Origin: Micrococcaceae bacterium RIT 802
GTDB taxonomy: Bacteria; Actinomycetota; Actinomycetes; Actinomycetales; Micrococcaceae
Length of the DNA: 64,000 nt
Assembly (NCBI GenBank): GCA_016892645.1
Contig: JAFEMX010000001.1
Span: 124,001-188,000 of the forward strand
Direction of reading: 5' to 3'
The notes under the pieces are model-generated. The model searched no databases and was not told the DNA's origin. It worked only from the letters and a program-made list of their open reading frames with translations. Of this stretch, positions 1 through 7,870 are shown piece after piece (positions within the stretch are counted from its first letter, which is position 1; each line of letters opens with the position of its first letter). The translations under genes were made by a program, and so were the position numbers.

Positions 1-143
1 AGCAGCGGTGACTCCGGCAGGTCCCCGGCGATGATGGCCCGCAGGAAATCCAGGCCCTGGCGTGAGCCGCTCTCGCGGCGCAGCCGCTCGGAAACGGCGG
101 TGATGTCGGTGTCCTGGGGCTGGGCCTCGTCCAATGTCGGCAT
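1..143 (-). CDS. PaaI-family hotdog thioesterase, N-terminal fragment (runs off the window)
   Basis: Only the first 47 or so codons are present; the gene continues beyond base 1. It starts with ATG at 143 and reads MPTLDEAQPQDTDITAVSER, followed by a stretch containing GLDFLRAIIAGDLPESPLL. The phrase GLDFLRA-IIAG-LP-P is typical of the N-terminus of PaaI-type acyl-CoA thioesterases, where it leads into the hotdog fold. The catalytic part lies outside the window, so substrate cannot be judged. It is divergent from the SRPBCC gene at 175, with only about 30 bases between the two starts, so their promoters must overlap. The family call rests on a short segment. Confidence 0.55.
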   Translation of the reverse strand, partial: MPTLDEAQPQDTDITAVSERLRRESGSRQGLDFLRAIIAGDLPESPL

Positions 144-174
144 GCCCACAGCGTAGGCGCGGTAGGCTCCCGAC

Positions 175-708
175 ATGGAATCGTTGCGAACCCAACAGGA
201 TGTCGACGCGACCGCCGACGTGGTCTGGAGCGTGCTGCAGGACGGCGCCCAATACTGCACGTGGGTGCCGGGCGTGGAGGACGTGGAAGGCGACGTCGAC
301 GACGGCCAAACCATCATGCTGGTCTCCGACGGCGGCGACGAGCGCACGCCCGTGAAGATCGTCGCCCATGCCAACCGCCGCGTGATGACCTGGCGGACCG
401 GCGCCGGTTTCGGGCTCGACAGCACCGAGGTGGCCTTTGACGTGGCCGATACGGGGTTCGGCTGCACGGTGGTGCTGACGCGTACCGACGGCGGCCTGCT
501 CCATGGGGTGCTCGGCAACGACGGCGAGGACCCCAAGGCCCGCCTGGACGCATTGGCCGCGGCGCTGGCCGCCGCCGGAGAGGCGCGCGCCGCCCATCGG
601 GAGACCCGTCGGACCGTGGACGAGGAACCCGCAGCCGGCGGCCCGGGCGACGCGCCCGGCTCGGCCCTGAACCCGGGGGCCGGTGCCGCGGAGCCCGAAC
701 AGGGCTGA
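175..708 (+). CDS. SRPBCC-family (START-like) protein
   Basis: 177 aa, ATG start. Residues about 8-135 look like a polyketide-cyclase/START-like SRPBCC domain: the opening VDATADVVWSVLQD, the central WVPGVEDVEGD and the strand pattern ending in TVVLTRTDGG are typical of this ligand-binding fold. The last 40 residues are rich in Ala, Gly, Pro and Glu and are probably disordered. Members of the family bind small hydrophobic ligands or act as cyclases or aromatases; nothing here identifies the ligand. It is convergent with the MHS transporter, separated by a strong hairpin at 724-766. The fold is reasonably sure, the function unknown. Confidence 0.65.
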   Translation: MESLRTQQDVDATADVVWSVLQDGAQYCTWVPGVEDVEGDVDDGQTIMLVSDGGDERTPVKIVAHANRRVMTWRTGAGFGLDSTEVAFDVADTGFGCTVVLTRTDGGLLHGVLGNDGEDPKARLDALAAALAAAGEARAAHRETRRTVDEEPAAGGPGDAPGSALNPGAGAAEPEQG

Positions 709-723
709 CCCCACGACACATGG

Positions 724-766
724 CCGCGGGCCCGGCACCACCCATGGGATGGTTCCGGGCCCGCGG
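724..766. terminator. bidirectional rho-independent-type hairpin
   Basis: The arms CCGCGGGCCCGG (724-735) and CCGGGCCCGCGG (755-766) are perfectly complementary. After one mismatch the stem continues inward with ACCA/TGGT. It lies between two converging genes (stops at 708 and 784) and probably ends transcription from both sides, although there is no long T-run. Confidence 0.7.
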
Positions 767-783
767 TCTGGCCTGGCGACGGA

Positions 784-2205
784 CTAGCTCGGCTCGTCCG
801 CCAGGATCCCGGTGTCGTGCGCGTCCGGGGTTTCCGTGCCGCGGAGCGAGGCACCGGCGGTCTCGGCCATGAACTTCACCGCGACGACGCCGATGACTGC
901 GGCGATCATCATGTAGACGGCCGGGAAGAGGACGAATCCGGTGCTCTCGATGACCGCCTCGTTCACCATGGCCGCCGTGCCGCCCAGGAGCGCGGTGGCC
1001 ACGTTGTAGGTGATGGCGAAGCCGGCGAACCTCACCTGGGAGGGGAACATCGCCGGGAAGGTGGCGGTGATCGTGGCCAGCTGCGGGATGTACAGCAGGC
1101 CCAGCACCGCGAACCCGAGGATCGCCAGCCCGAAGTTCTGCCCCATGAGCCAGAACATCGGCAGGGCGAAGATGAACAGGCCGATCACCGAGGTGTACCA
1201 CATGGGTTTGCGGCCGACCCGGTCGGAGATGCTCCCGGCAAACGGGATCACCGCCATCATGGCCACCTCGCCGACGATGATGACGATCAGCGACAGGTTC
1301 GAGTCCAGGCCGAGCTGGCTCTCCAGATAGGTCGGCATGTAGCTCAGCAGCGTGTAGTTGACCATGTTCAGGCAGGCCACCAGGCCGAACATGATGACCA
1401 TGGGCCGCCAGTGCTTGGTGACCAGGGCCTTCATGCTGTTCTTCTCCTCGACCTCGCCGCGCTCCTCGAGCTCCTGGAACACCGGGGTGTCCTCGAGCTT
1501 GGAGCGCAGGTAGAGGCCGACGAAGCCCATGGGCAGGGCCAACATGAACGGGATGCGCCAGCCCCAGGCGTTCATGGCCTCTTCGGGGAGCAGGAGCTGG
1601 AAGACCAGCATGACCGCGGCACCGAGGGCGAACCCGCCCAGCGTGCCGAACTCCAGGAAGGAGCCGAAGAAGCCGCGTTTCTTGTCGGGGGCGTATTCGG
1701 CCATGAACGTCGCCGCGCCGCCGTACTCGCCGCCGGTCGAGAAGCCCTGGACCATGCGCAGCAGGATGAGCAGGATCGGTGCGAGGATGCCGACGGACTG
1801 GAAGGTCGGCAGCACGCCGATGAGGAAGGTGGCGCCGGACATCATGAGGATCGTCATGGTCAGCACGGTCTTGCGTCCCAGCCGGTCGCCCAGCGGGCCC
1901 CAGACCAGGCCGCCGAGCGGGCGGACCACGAAGGACAGGGCCAGCGTGGCCAACGTCAGGATCCGGCCGTAGTCCCCGGGGAAGAAGTGGAGGGTGATGT
2001 AGGTGACCGCCACCGAGTACACGCCGTAGTCGAACCATTCGGTCAGGTTGCCCATGGCGGAGGCGGCGGTTGCCTTGCGGATCATGCCCCGGCCCTCGGC
2101 GGTGTTCATGTCGGGGCCGATGTCCTCGGTGTAATCGATGGAGTCGCCGGCGGGCGGCGTGGCGCCTGCGGGGGGACTGTTGTGCTTGCTGTCTTCCGGT
2201 GGCAC
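784..2205 (-). CDS. MHS-type (metabolite:H+ symporter) MFS transporter
   Basis: 473 aa from the GTG at 2205, which has a GGGAGG ribosome site 6-7 bases upstream. A longer in-frame extension exists but its residues do not look like transporter. The signature of the ProP/KgtP/ShiA subfamily is visible: NLTEWFDYGVY near the first helix, GPLGDRLGRKT in the first cytoplasmic loop, GFSTGGEYGGAATFMAEYAP, and a second SDRVGRKP loop, with about 12 hydrophobic segments. These carriers import small acids or betaines with protons. It is divergent from the thiolase operon, and a PaaR-like operator lies in the gap. An aromatic or phenylacetic acid substrate is therefore plausible, but this is inference. 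Confidence 0.8.
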   Translation of the reverse strand: MPPEDSKHNSPPAGATPPAGDSIDYTEDIGPDMNTAEGRGMIRKATAASAMGNLTEWFDYGVYSVAVTYITLHFFPGDYGRILTLATLALSFVVRPLGGLVWGPLGDRLGRKTVLTMTILMMSGATFLIGVLPTFQSVGILAPILLILLRMVQGFSTGGEYGGAATFMAEYAPDKKRGFFGSFLEFGTLGGFALGAAVMLVFQLLLPEEAMNAWGWRIPFMLALPMGFVGLYLRSKLEDTPVFQELEERGEVEEKNSMKALVTKHWRPMVIMFGLVACLNMVNYTLLSYMPTYLESQLGLDSNLSLIVIIVGEVAMMAVIPFAGSISDRVGRKPMWYTSVIGLFIFALPMFWLMGQNFGLAILGFAVLGLLYIPQLATITATFPAMFPSQVRFAGFAITYNVATALLGGTAAMVNEAVIESTGFVLFPAVYMMIAAVIGVVAVKFMAETAGASLRGTETPDAHDTGILADEPS

Positions 2206-2409
2206 TGATGCCTCCCAAATTTCTTCAGCTTGCGTCGACCGGTCACCACTCCGATCCCTGCGGGTGGTCGGAACTGTGCCGGTCCACGATCCGGCAATGG
2301 CACCGGAGTCGGTCAAAGCCCATCATATTACCGGCGGGTGTATTAAGGGTCAATTTCGTCATCACCGCCTACCGAGTTGACCGGTGGCGACGCGGGTGGG
2401 AATCTTTTA

Positions 2410-2430
2410 GTGAACGTTTGGTCGGTAATT
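2410..2430. promoter_or_regulatory. putative PaaR (TetR-type) operator, thiolase operon
   Basis: The sequence GTGAACGTTTGGTCGGTAAT (from 2410) matches, on this strand, the operator before paaA (CTGAACGAACGGTCAG followed by TAATT). The shared pattern is TGAACGNNNGGTCRGTAATT. It lies about 70 bases before the thiolase start, between it and the divergent transporter, so one site could serve both. It is the weakest palindrome of the paa sites. The assignment is by comparison within this window only. Confidence 0.5.
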
Positions 2431-2500
2431 GTGTCCTGGCACGCACCATCGGCCGCTGGCGACGACGCCTGAACGAGGGCCAACCGAAGAGGAGTTTTGC

Positions 2501-3724
2501 ATGTCCGAAGCATTCCTGGTGGGCGGAGCCCGCACCCCGGTCGGCCGCTACGGTGGCGCCCTGAGTTCCGTGCGTCCCGATGACCTCGCGGCCCTGACGG
2601 TGAAGGCCGCCGTCGAACGGGCGGGCATCGATCCGGTCCTGGTGGACGAGGTCATTTTCGGCAACGCCAACGGTGCCGGCGAGGAGAACCGCAACGTCGC
2701 CCGCATGGCCTGGCTGCTGGCCGGTTTCCCGGACAAGGTGCCGGGAATCACGGTGAACCGGCTGTGTGCCTCGGGCATGTCGGCCATCACGATGGCCTCG
2801 CACATGATCAAGGCCGGCGCCGCGGACATCGTCGTCGCCGGTGGCGTGGAATCCATGTCGCGCGCCCCGTGGGTGATGGAGAAGCCCACCAAGGCGTTCG
2901 CCAAGCCCGGAGCCACCTACGACACGTCCATCGGCTGGCGCTTCCCGAACCCCGATTTCCTTTCCGGGGAGCTCTCCCGCGACGGCAAGGCCACGTTCTC
3001 CATGCCCGAGACCGCCGAGGAAGTCGCCCGGGTCTTCGGCACGTCCCGGGAGGACTGCGATGCCTTCGCCGTGCGCTCCCACGAACGCGCCCTGGCCGCG
3101 ATCTCCGCCGGCCGCTTCGCCGACGAGATCGTTCCCGTGACGGTTACGGGGCGCAAGGGCGCCGAGACGATCGTCGACACCGACGAGGGGCCACGCCCGG
3201 GGACCACGATGGAGGTCCTGTCCGGGCTGCGTCCGGTCGTCAAGGGCGGATCCGTGGTCACCGCAGGCAACGCCTCGACCCTGAACGACGGCGCCTCGGC
3301 GATCATCGTGGCCTCCGAGGCCGCGATCGAGAAATACGGGCTGGTGCCCCGCGCCCGCATCCTCGACGGCGCATCGGCCGGCGTCGCCCAGGAGATCATG
3401 GGCATCGGCCCGGTGCCCTCGACCCGCAAGGTCATGGATCGCACCGGGCGCGCCATCGCCGAGCTGGCCGCCGTCGAACTCAACGAGGCCTTCTCCTCGC
3501 AGTCGCTGGCCTCCATGCGCGAACTGGGCCTGGATCCGGACATCGTGAACAACGACGGCGGGGCCATCGCCCTGGGCCACCCGCTGGGCTCCTCGGGTTC
3601 GCGGATCGCGATCACCTTGCTGGGCCGGCTCGAACGCGAGGCGACCTCCGGGTCCAAGCTGGGGTTGGCGACCATGTGCGTCGGCGTCGGCCAGGGCGCC
3701 GCGCTGCTCGTCGAGGGCGTCTAG
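2501..3724 (+). CDS. paaJ: phenylacetate-pathway acyl-CoA thiolase (3-oxoadipyl-CoA / 3-oxo-5,6-dehydrosuberyl-CoA type)
   Basis: 407 aa. The ATG at 2501 follows a GAAGAGGAG ribosome site. Thiolase landmarks are complete: the nucleophile Cys89 in NRLCASGMSAI, the NEAFSSQS loop, the His motif GGAIALGHPLGSSGSRI and the C-terminal TMCVGVGQGAAL with the second cysteine. It cleaves a beta-ketoacyl-CoA with CoA. It is the first gene of a tight operon with an enoyl-CoA hydratase and a 3-hydroxyacyl-CoA dehydrogenase and has a PaaR-like operator upstream. These together support the last thiolytic steps of phenylacetate degradation. A general fatty-acid or beta-ketoadipate thiolase is possible on sequence alone. 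Confidence 0.8.
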   Translation: MSEAFLVGGARTPVGRYGGALSSVRPDDLAALTVKAAVERAGIDPVLVDEVIFGNANGAGEENRNVARMAWLLAGFPDKVPGITVNRLCASGMSAITMASHMIKAGAADIVVAGGVESMSRAPWVMEKPTKAFAKPGATYDTSIGWRFPNPDFLSGELSRDGKATFSMPETAEEVARVFGTSREDCDAFAVRSHERALAAISAGRFADEIVPVTVTGRKGAETIVDTDEGPRPGTTMEVLSGLRPVVKGGSVVTAGNASTLNDGASAIIVASEAAIEKYGLVPRARILDGASAGVAQEIMGIGPVPSTRKVMDRTGRAIAELAAVELNEAFSSQSLASMRELGLDPDIVNNDGGAIALGHPLGSSGSRIAITLLGRLEREATSGSKLGLATMCVGVGQGAALLVEGV

Positions 3725-3726
3725 GC

Positions 3727-4539
3727 GTGGACGGGCAGACAACCCGGCACGACGACGGTGCCCGGCTGGATCCGTCAGCCTTCACCACGCTGCTGGTCAC
3801 CGAGGCCGCTGACCGCGTGTCGGTGCGGCTGCACCGGCCCGAGGTCCGCAACGCCATCGACCAGACCATGGTCGACGAGCTCCACCTCCTCTGCACGTAC
3901 CTGGAAGCGGCCCCGAAGATCCTCATCCTCTCCGGCACCCCCGGCGACCCGGAAACGGGGGCCAAGGGCATCTTCGCCTCCGGCGCCGACATCGCCCAGC
4001 TGCGCGAACGCCGCCGCGAGGATGCCCTGGCCGGGATCAACTCGACGTTGTTCGACCGCATCGCGAAGCTGTCGATGCCGGTGATCGCCGCCCTCGACGG
4101 GTACGCGCTCGGCGGCGGGGCAGAACTGGCCTACGCCGCCGACTTCCGCATCGGCACCGAAGCCCTGCGGATGGGCAACCCCGAGACGAACCTGGGCATC
4201 ATGGCCGCCGCCGGCGCCACCTGGCGGCTCAGGGAACTCATCGGGGAACCACTGGCCAAGGAGATCCTGCTCGCGGGCAAGGTCCTGCGCGGGGAGGAAT
4301 GCCTGCGCATCGGCCTGGTCACCGAGCTCGTCGACCCGGCAGACCTGGACGCCGCCGCGCACGCGCTGGCCGACCGGATCGCCGCCCAGGACCCTCTGGC
4401 GGTACGCGTATCCAAGGCCGTGTTCCACGCCCCCCGGGAGGCGCACCCGGTGATCGACACCCTGGCCCAGTCGATGCTCTTCGAATCAGAGGCCAAGTTC
4501 GACCGGATGCAGGCGTTCCTCGACAGGAAGAAGAAATGA
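3727..4539 (+). CDS. paaF: enoyl-CoA hydratase, PaaF-type
   Basis: 270 aa with a GTG start two bases after the thiolase stop, so probably translationally coupled. Crotonase fold: the oxyanion-hole region is FASGADIAQL. Both catalytic glutamates of a true hydratase are present, Glu133 in LGGGAELAY and Glu153 in NPETNLG, 20 residues apart as in rat crotonase and FadB. This contrasts with the crotonase at 44242, which lacks both. In the pathway it would hydrate 2,3-dehydroadipyl-CoA. The extra 18-20 residues at the N-terminus are polar and unusual for the family. Its stop overlaps the next start as ATGA. Confidence 0.78.
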   Translation: MDGQTTRHDDGARLDPSAFTTLLVTEAADRVSVRLHRPEVRNAIDQTMVDELHLLCTYLEAAPKILILSGTPGDPETGAKGIFASGADIAQLRERRREDALAGINSTLFDRIAKLSMPVIAALDGYALGGGAELAYAADFRIGTEALRMGNPETNLGIMAAAGATWRLRELIGEPLAKEILLAGKVLRGEECLRIGLVTELVDPADLDAAAHALADRIAAQDPLAVRVSKAVFHAPREAHPVIDTLAQSMLFESEAKFDRMQAFLDRKKK

Positions 4540-5411
4540 CGACGATGAGCACCAGGAACACCAACCCCGCCCTGCCTGCACGCGTGGGGGTCCTCGGCGG
4601 CGGGCGCATGGGCGCCGGCATCGCCCACGCCTTCCTCATCCACGGCGCCGACGTCCTCATCGTCGAGCGCGACGAACCCAGTGCCGCGGCGGCACGCGAA
4701 CGCGTCGCCACCGCCGTCGGCAAGTCCATCGACCGGGGCCTGACCGGCACGGCCGCGGACCACCTGGCCCGGCTGGCGGTCTCCACGGCGTACGCCGACT
4801 TCGGGGACCGGCAACTGGTCGTGGAGGCCGTCCCGGAGATCTGGGACCTGAAGGTCTCCTCCCTGCAGGCCGTCGAGGCCGAACTCGCCGGCGACGCCGT
4901 GCTGGCCTCGAACACCTCCTCGCTGTCGATGACCGGACTCGCCGGGCACCTGGTCCGGCCGGCGAACTTCCTGGGCCTGCACTTCTTCAACCCGGTCCCG
5001 GCCTCGACCCTGATCGAGGTCGTCATCGCCGAGACCACCCGCCCGGAGCTGGTGGACACCGCCCGGGGCTGGGTCGCCGGGCTGGGCAAGACCGCAGTCG
5101 TGGTCAACGACGCCCCCGGCTTCGCCTCGTCCCGGTTGGGTGTGGCGATCGCGTTGGAGGCCATGCGCATGCTCGAGGAGGGCGTCGCCTCGGCCGAAGA
5201 CATCGACAACGCCATGGTGCTCGGCTACAAGCACCCCACGGGCCCGTTGAAGACCACCGACATCGTCGGCCTGGACGTGCGGCTCGGGATCGCCGAATAC
5301 CTGCACGAACAACTCGGCGAACGTTTCGCCCCGCCGGCGATCCTGCGGGCGAAGGTCGAAGCCGGAGACCTGGGCCGCAAGACCGGGAAGGGCTTCTACG
5401 ACTGGTCCTGA
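4536..5411 (+). CDS. paaH: 3-hydroxyacyl-CoA dehydrogenase, PaaH-type
   Basis: 291 aa; the ATG at 4536 overlaps the hydratase stop by four bases. The NAD-binding Rossmann motif GVLGGGRMGAGIAH lies near residue 20. SNTSSLSMTGLA and LGLHFFNPVP are the usual active-site blocks with the catalytic His and Asn, and the C-terminal 3HCDH domain includes NDAPGFASSR and the ending GRKTGKGFYDWS. It oxidises 3-hydroxyadipyl-CoA to the 3-keto form used by the thiolase at 2501. It is the third and last gene of the operon. A broader 3-hydroxybutyryl-CoA role cannot be excluded. Confidence 0.82.
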   Translation: MTTMSTRNTNPALPARVGVLGGGRMGAGIAHAFLIHGADVLIVERDEPSAAAARERVATAVGKSIDRGLTGTAADHLARLAVSTAYADFGDRQLVVEAVPEIWDLKVSSLQAVEAELAGDAVLASNTSSLSMTGLAGHLVRPANFLGLHFFNPVPASTLIEVVIAETTRPELVDTARGWVAGLGKTAVVVNDAPGFASSRLGVAIALEAMRMLEEGVASAEDIDNAMVLGYKHPTGPLKTTDIVGLDVRLGIAEYLHEQLGERFAPPAILRAKVEAGDLGRKTGKGFYDWS

Positions 5412-5460
5412 CCCCCGGGGGGGGCGGCGCCCCGTCCACGGCGCGTGGCAGGATGGGCGC

Positions 5461-6162
5461 ATGGACGAGGTGGACTGGGAAGGCGCCGTCAACGCCCGTC
5501 GCGTGGCCGGCCGGCTCTACCGGATGGGCCGCAGCGAATGGCTGACCGAACGCGGTTGGCGCCAGGCGTACGCCGACGGCATCCGCACCGTGGTGGACCT
5601 GCGCAACCACGACGAGCGGCGCCGCCGCCCCACGGACCCCGAGGTGGGGCCCGACGCGCTGTCCGGCATCACGGTCCTGCACTGCCCCACGGAGGACCAG
5701 TCCCACGAGGGGTTCATGGCGGCAGCGGCTTCGGCGGACACCCCGTACCTGAGCGATCCGCGCTACTACCCGGCGAACCTCGAGCATTTTCCCGATCTCA
5801 TCGCCGGGGTCTTCCGGGCCCTGGCACATGCCCGGGGCTCCGTCGTCGTGCATTGTTCCGCGGGGCGGGACCGCACCGGCATGATCGTGTCCCTGGCGCT
5901 CGCCCTGGCCGGGCAGCGGGATCTGGTCGCCACCCAGTACGACGCCGGGGCACGCGGCATCAACGAGTGGCACCGGATCAGCCCGGTCAAGCACCCCTAC
6001 GAGCGCCATCTGGATCCCGAACAGCTCGATGAGCTGCTCGTCGGCCGGCAGGAGGCGCTGGCCGCGTTCGTCGACGGCATCGATGTCGAGGGGTTCCTGC
6101 TGGGGCATGGGCTGACGGCGGAGGAGATCGCCGCCGTGCGGGAGCTGCTCGGCGGGTCGTAG
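5461..6162 (+). CDS. tyrosine-protein phosphatase (Y_phosphatase3/PTP-like)
   Basis: 233 aa. The phosphatase loop HCSAGRDRTG (nucleophile Cys132, Arg138) has the CX5R signature. Upstream are VVDLRNHDERRRRP and RVAGRLYRMGR, which are usual in the bacterial tyrosine/serine phosphatase family that includes LipA- and PtpB-like proteins. The central part contains KHPYERHL, where the conserved aspartate/glutamate region is expected. Substrate unknown; members act on phosphotyrosine proteins or phosphoinositides. It lies just after the paaH operon but 49 bases away and has no obvious link to it. Confidence 0.75.
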   Translation: MDEVDWEGAVNARRVAGRLYRMGRSEWLTERGWRQAYADGIRTVVDLRNHDERRRRPTDPEVGPDALSGITVLHCPTEDQSHEGFMAAAASADTPYLSDPRYYPANLEHFPDLIAGVFRALAHARGSVVVHCSAGRDRTGMIVSLALALAGQRDLVATQYDAGARGINEWHRISPVKHPYERHLDPEQLDELLVGRQEALAAFVDGIDVEGFLLGHGLTAEEIAAVRELLGGS

Positions 6163-6172
6163 GCTGGGCCCC

Positions 6173-6778
6173 ATGAGCCCGCTTGAACCGATCACCCTGC
6201 ACGGTGGCCTCGTCCGCCTCGAACCCCTCTCGCACGAGCACCACGACGGCCTGGTGGACGCGGCCCGCGACGGCGACCTGTGGAACCTCTGGTACACCTC
6301 CGTGCCCACCCCGGAGGACATGGCCGCGGAGATCGACCGGCGCCTGGCCCTGCAGGAGGCCGGCACCATGCTGCCCTTCGCCGCCCGGCGCACCGCCGAC
6401 GGGCTGCTGCTCGGGATGACCACCTACATGAACATCGACGCGGACCTGCCACGCGTGGAGATCGGATCCACCTGGAACCGGGCCTCCGCCCAGGGCAGCG
6501 GCAGCAACCCGGAGTCCAAGCTGCTGCTGCTCGGCCACGCCTTCGAGACCCTGGGATGCCCCGCCGTCGAATTCAGGACCCACTGGATGAACCAGCAGTC
6601 CCGGGCGGCCATCGAACGCCTGGGCGCCAAGCTCGACGGCGTCCTGCGCTCCCACCTGCGCATGGCCGACGGGTCATTGCGCGACACGTGCGTCTATTCG
6701 ATCACCGCCGCCGAATGGCCCCAGGTCCGTTCCGGCCTGCGGTTCCGCCTGTCACGGCGCGGAACCACCCCGGGCTGA
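6173..6778 (+). CDS. GNAT-family N-acetyltransferase, RimJ/RimL-like
   Basis: 201 aa, starting 10 bases after the phosphatase stop, so probably the same transcript. The pattern HGGLVRLEPLSHEHHDGLVDAA at the N-terminus and the acetyl-CoA-binding region around GSNPESKLLLLGHAFETLGCPAVEFRTHWMNQQSRAAIERLGAKLDGVLRSH are typical of RimJ/RimL-type acetyltransferases. The usual pyrophosphate loop QGxG is altered to AQGSGSNPESK. The acceptor is unknown. Confidence 0.72.
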   Translation: MSPLEPITLHGGLVRLEPLSHEHHDGLVDAARDGDLWNLWYTSVPTPEDMAAEIDRRLALQEAGTMLPFAARRTADGLLLGMTTYMNIDADLPRVEIGSTWNRASAQGSGSNPESKLLLLGHAFETLGCPAVEFRTHWMNQQSRAAIERLGAKLDGVLRSHLRMADGSLRDTCVYSITAAEWPQVRSGLRFRLSRRGTTPG

Positions 6779-6861
6779 GCCGCCGCCGGGGCGCCGGGCG
6801 GTCCAACGATTTCCCGAATTCGACTTGCCAGAACCCAGCCCGGGGGAGTTGGCTGGTTGGC

Positions 6862-7863
6862 ATGGCAAAAATCCTCATCCTCGGTGGAACCCAGTGGCTT
6901 GGCCGAACCATCGCACAGCAGGCCCTCGGGGATGGGCACGAAGTGGCCTGCCTGGCCCGCGGAACCACCGGAGGATTCCCGGAGGGTGCCACGGCCATCA
7001 CGGCCGACCGCGACACCGGCGGCGCCTACGACGCCGCCGCCGGACAGTGGGACCTGGTCGTCGAGCTGACCCGCAAGCCGTCCCATGCGAAGGCCGCCGT
7101 CGAGGCGCTCTCACCGCACACCGAGCATTGGGTCTACGTCTCGTCCTGCTCCGCCTACGCACTGCATTCGAAACCCGGGGCAGCCGAAGCCGCCAAGCTG
7201 CTGACCGCCCTGGACTCCACCGCCGAGTACACCGACGAGCAGTACGGGGCCGCCAAGGCCGGTTGCGAATGGCTCACGGTCGCCTCGCGCGGCAACGCCG
7301 CCCTGCTGGTGCGGCCGGGATTGATCGGCGGCCCCGGGGACCCCACCGGGCGAACGACCTACTGGCCCTTGCGGTTCGCCGCGGGACGCGAACCGGTCCT
7401 GGTTCCCGACGACGAGGGCGATGCCCGCTACGTGCAGATCGTCGACGTCCGCGACCTCGCCGCCTTCATCCTGCGCGCCGGCCTGGACGGACGCCATGGC
7501 CCGGTGAACGCCGTCGGCGCCGAAATGCCGTTGGGAGATGTCATCGCCAGCGCCCAGAGCGCCGCCGGATACACCGGCACGGTCGCGCCCTATCCGCTGC
7601 ACCGCATGGAGGAAGACGGCGTCGGCCCCTGGGCGGGGCCGCGCTCGCTGCCCCTGGTGTTGCCGGCGGGCAGCGACTTCGCCGGCTTTGCGCGCCGGTC
7701 GGACCGCAAGGCACTGCGGTGGGGGCTGGTCCGCAGGCCGCTGGCCGAAACGTTTGCCGATATCATCGCCGCCGACGGCAGGCTCCCCGGCGCCGACGAC
7801 GACGGCCCGCGCTCGGGATTGAGCGCGGACCACGAGACCGATCTGATCGGCCAGCTCGCCTGA
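6862..7863 (+). CDS. NAD-dependent epimerase/dehydratase-like protein (extended SDR)
   Basis: 333 aa with ATG at 6862. The nucleotide-binding motif is ILILGGTQWLGRTIAQQ at residues 4-20. A WVYVSSCSAYALH strand follows, and the YGAAKAGCEW segment supplies the expected Tyr/Lys pair. Members of this atypical extended-SDR group are often annotated as reductases or isoflavone-reductase-like proteins. The substrate cannot be inferred. It is convergent with the siderophore operon, with only seven bases between the two stop codons. Confidence 0.7.
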   Translation: MAKILILGGTQWLGRTIAQQALGDGHEVACLARGTTGGFPEGATAITADRDTGGAYDAAAGQWDLVVELTRKPSHAKAAVEALSPHTEHWVYVSSCSAYALHSKPGAAEAAKLLTALDSTAEYTDEQYGAAKAGCEWLTVASRGNAALLVRPGLIGGPGDPTGRTTYWPLRFAAGREPVLVPDDEGDARYVQIVDVRDLAAFILRAGLDGRHGPVNAVGAEMPLGDVIASAQSAAGYTGTVAPYPLHRMEEDGVGPWAGPRSLPLVLPAGSDFAGFARRSDRKALRWGLVRRPLAETFADIIAADGRLPGADDDGPRSGLSADHETDLIGQLA

Positions 7864-7870
7864 ACGGGAT

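Noticed and set aside
5412-5460. G-rich run (eight G) and GGGGCGGCGCCCC after the paaH stop as a terminator
   Set aside because: The self-complementary stretch is short and lies right before the next gene. It may be a weak hairpin, but I cannot support it.
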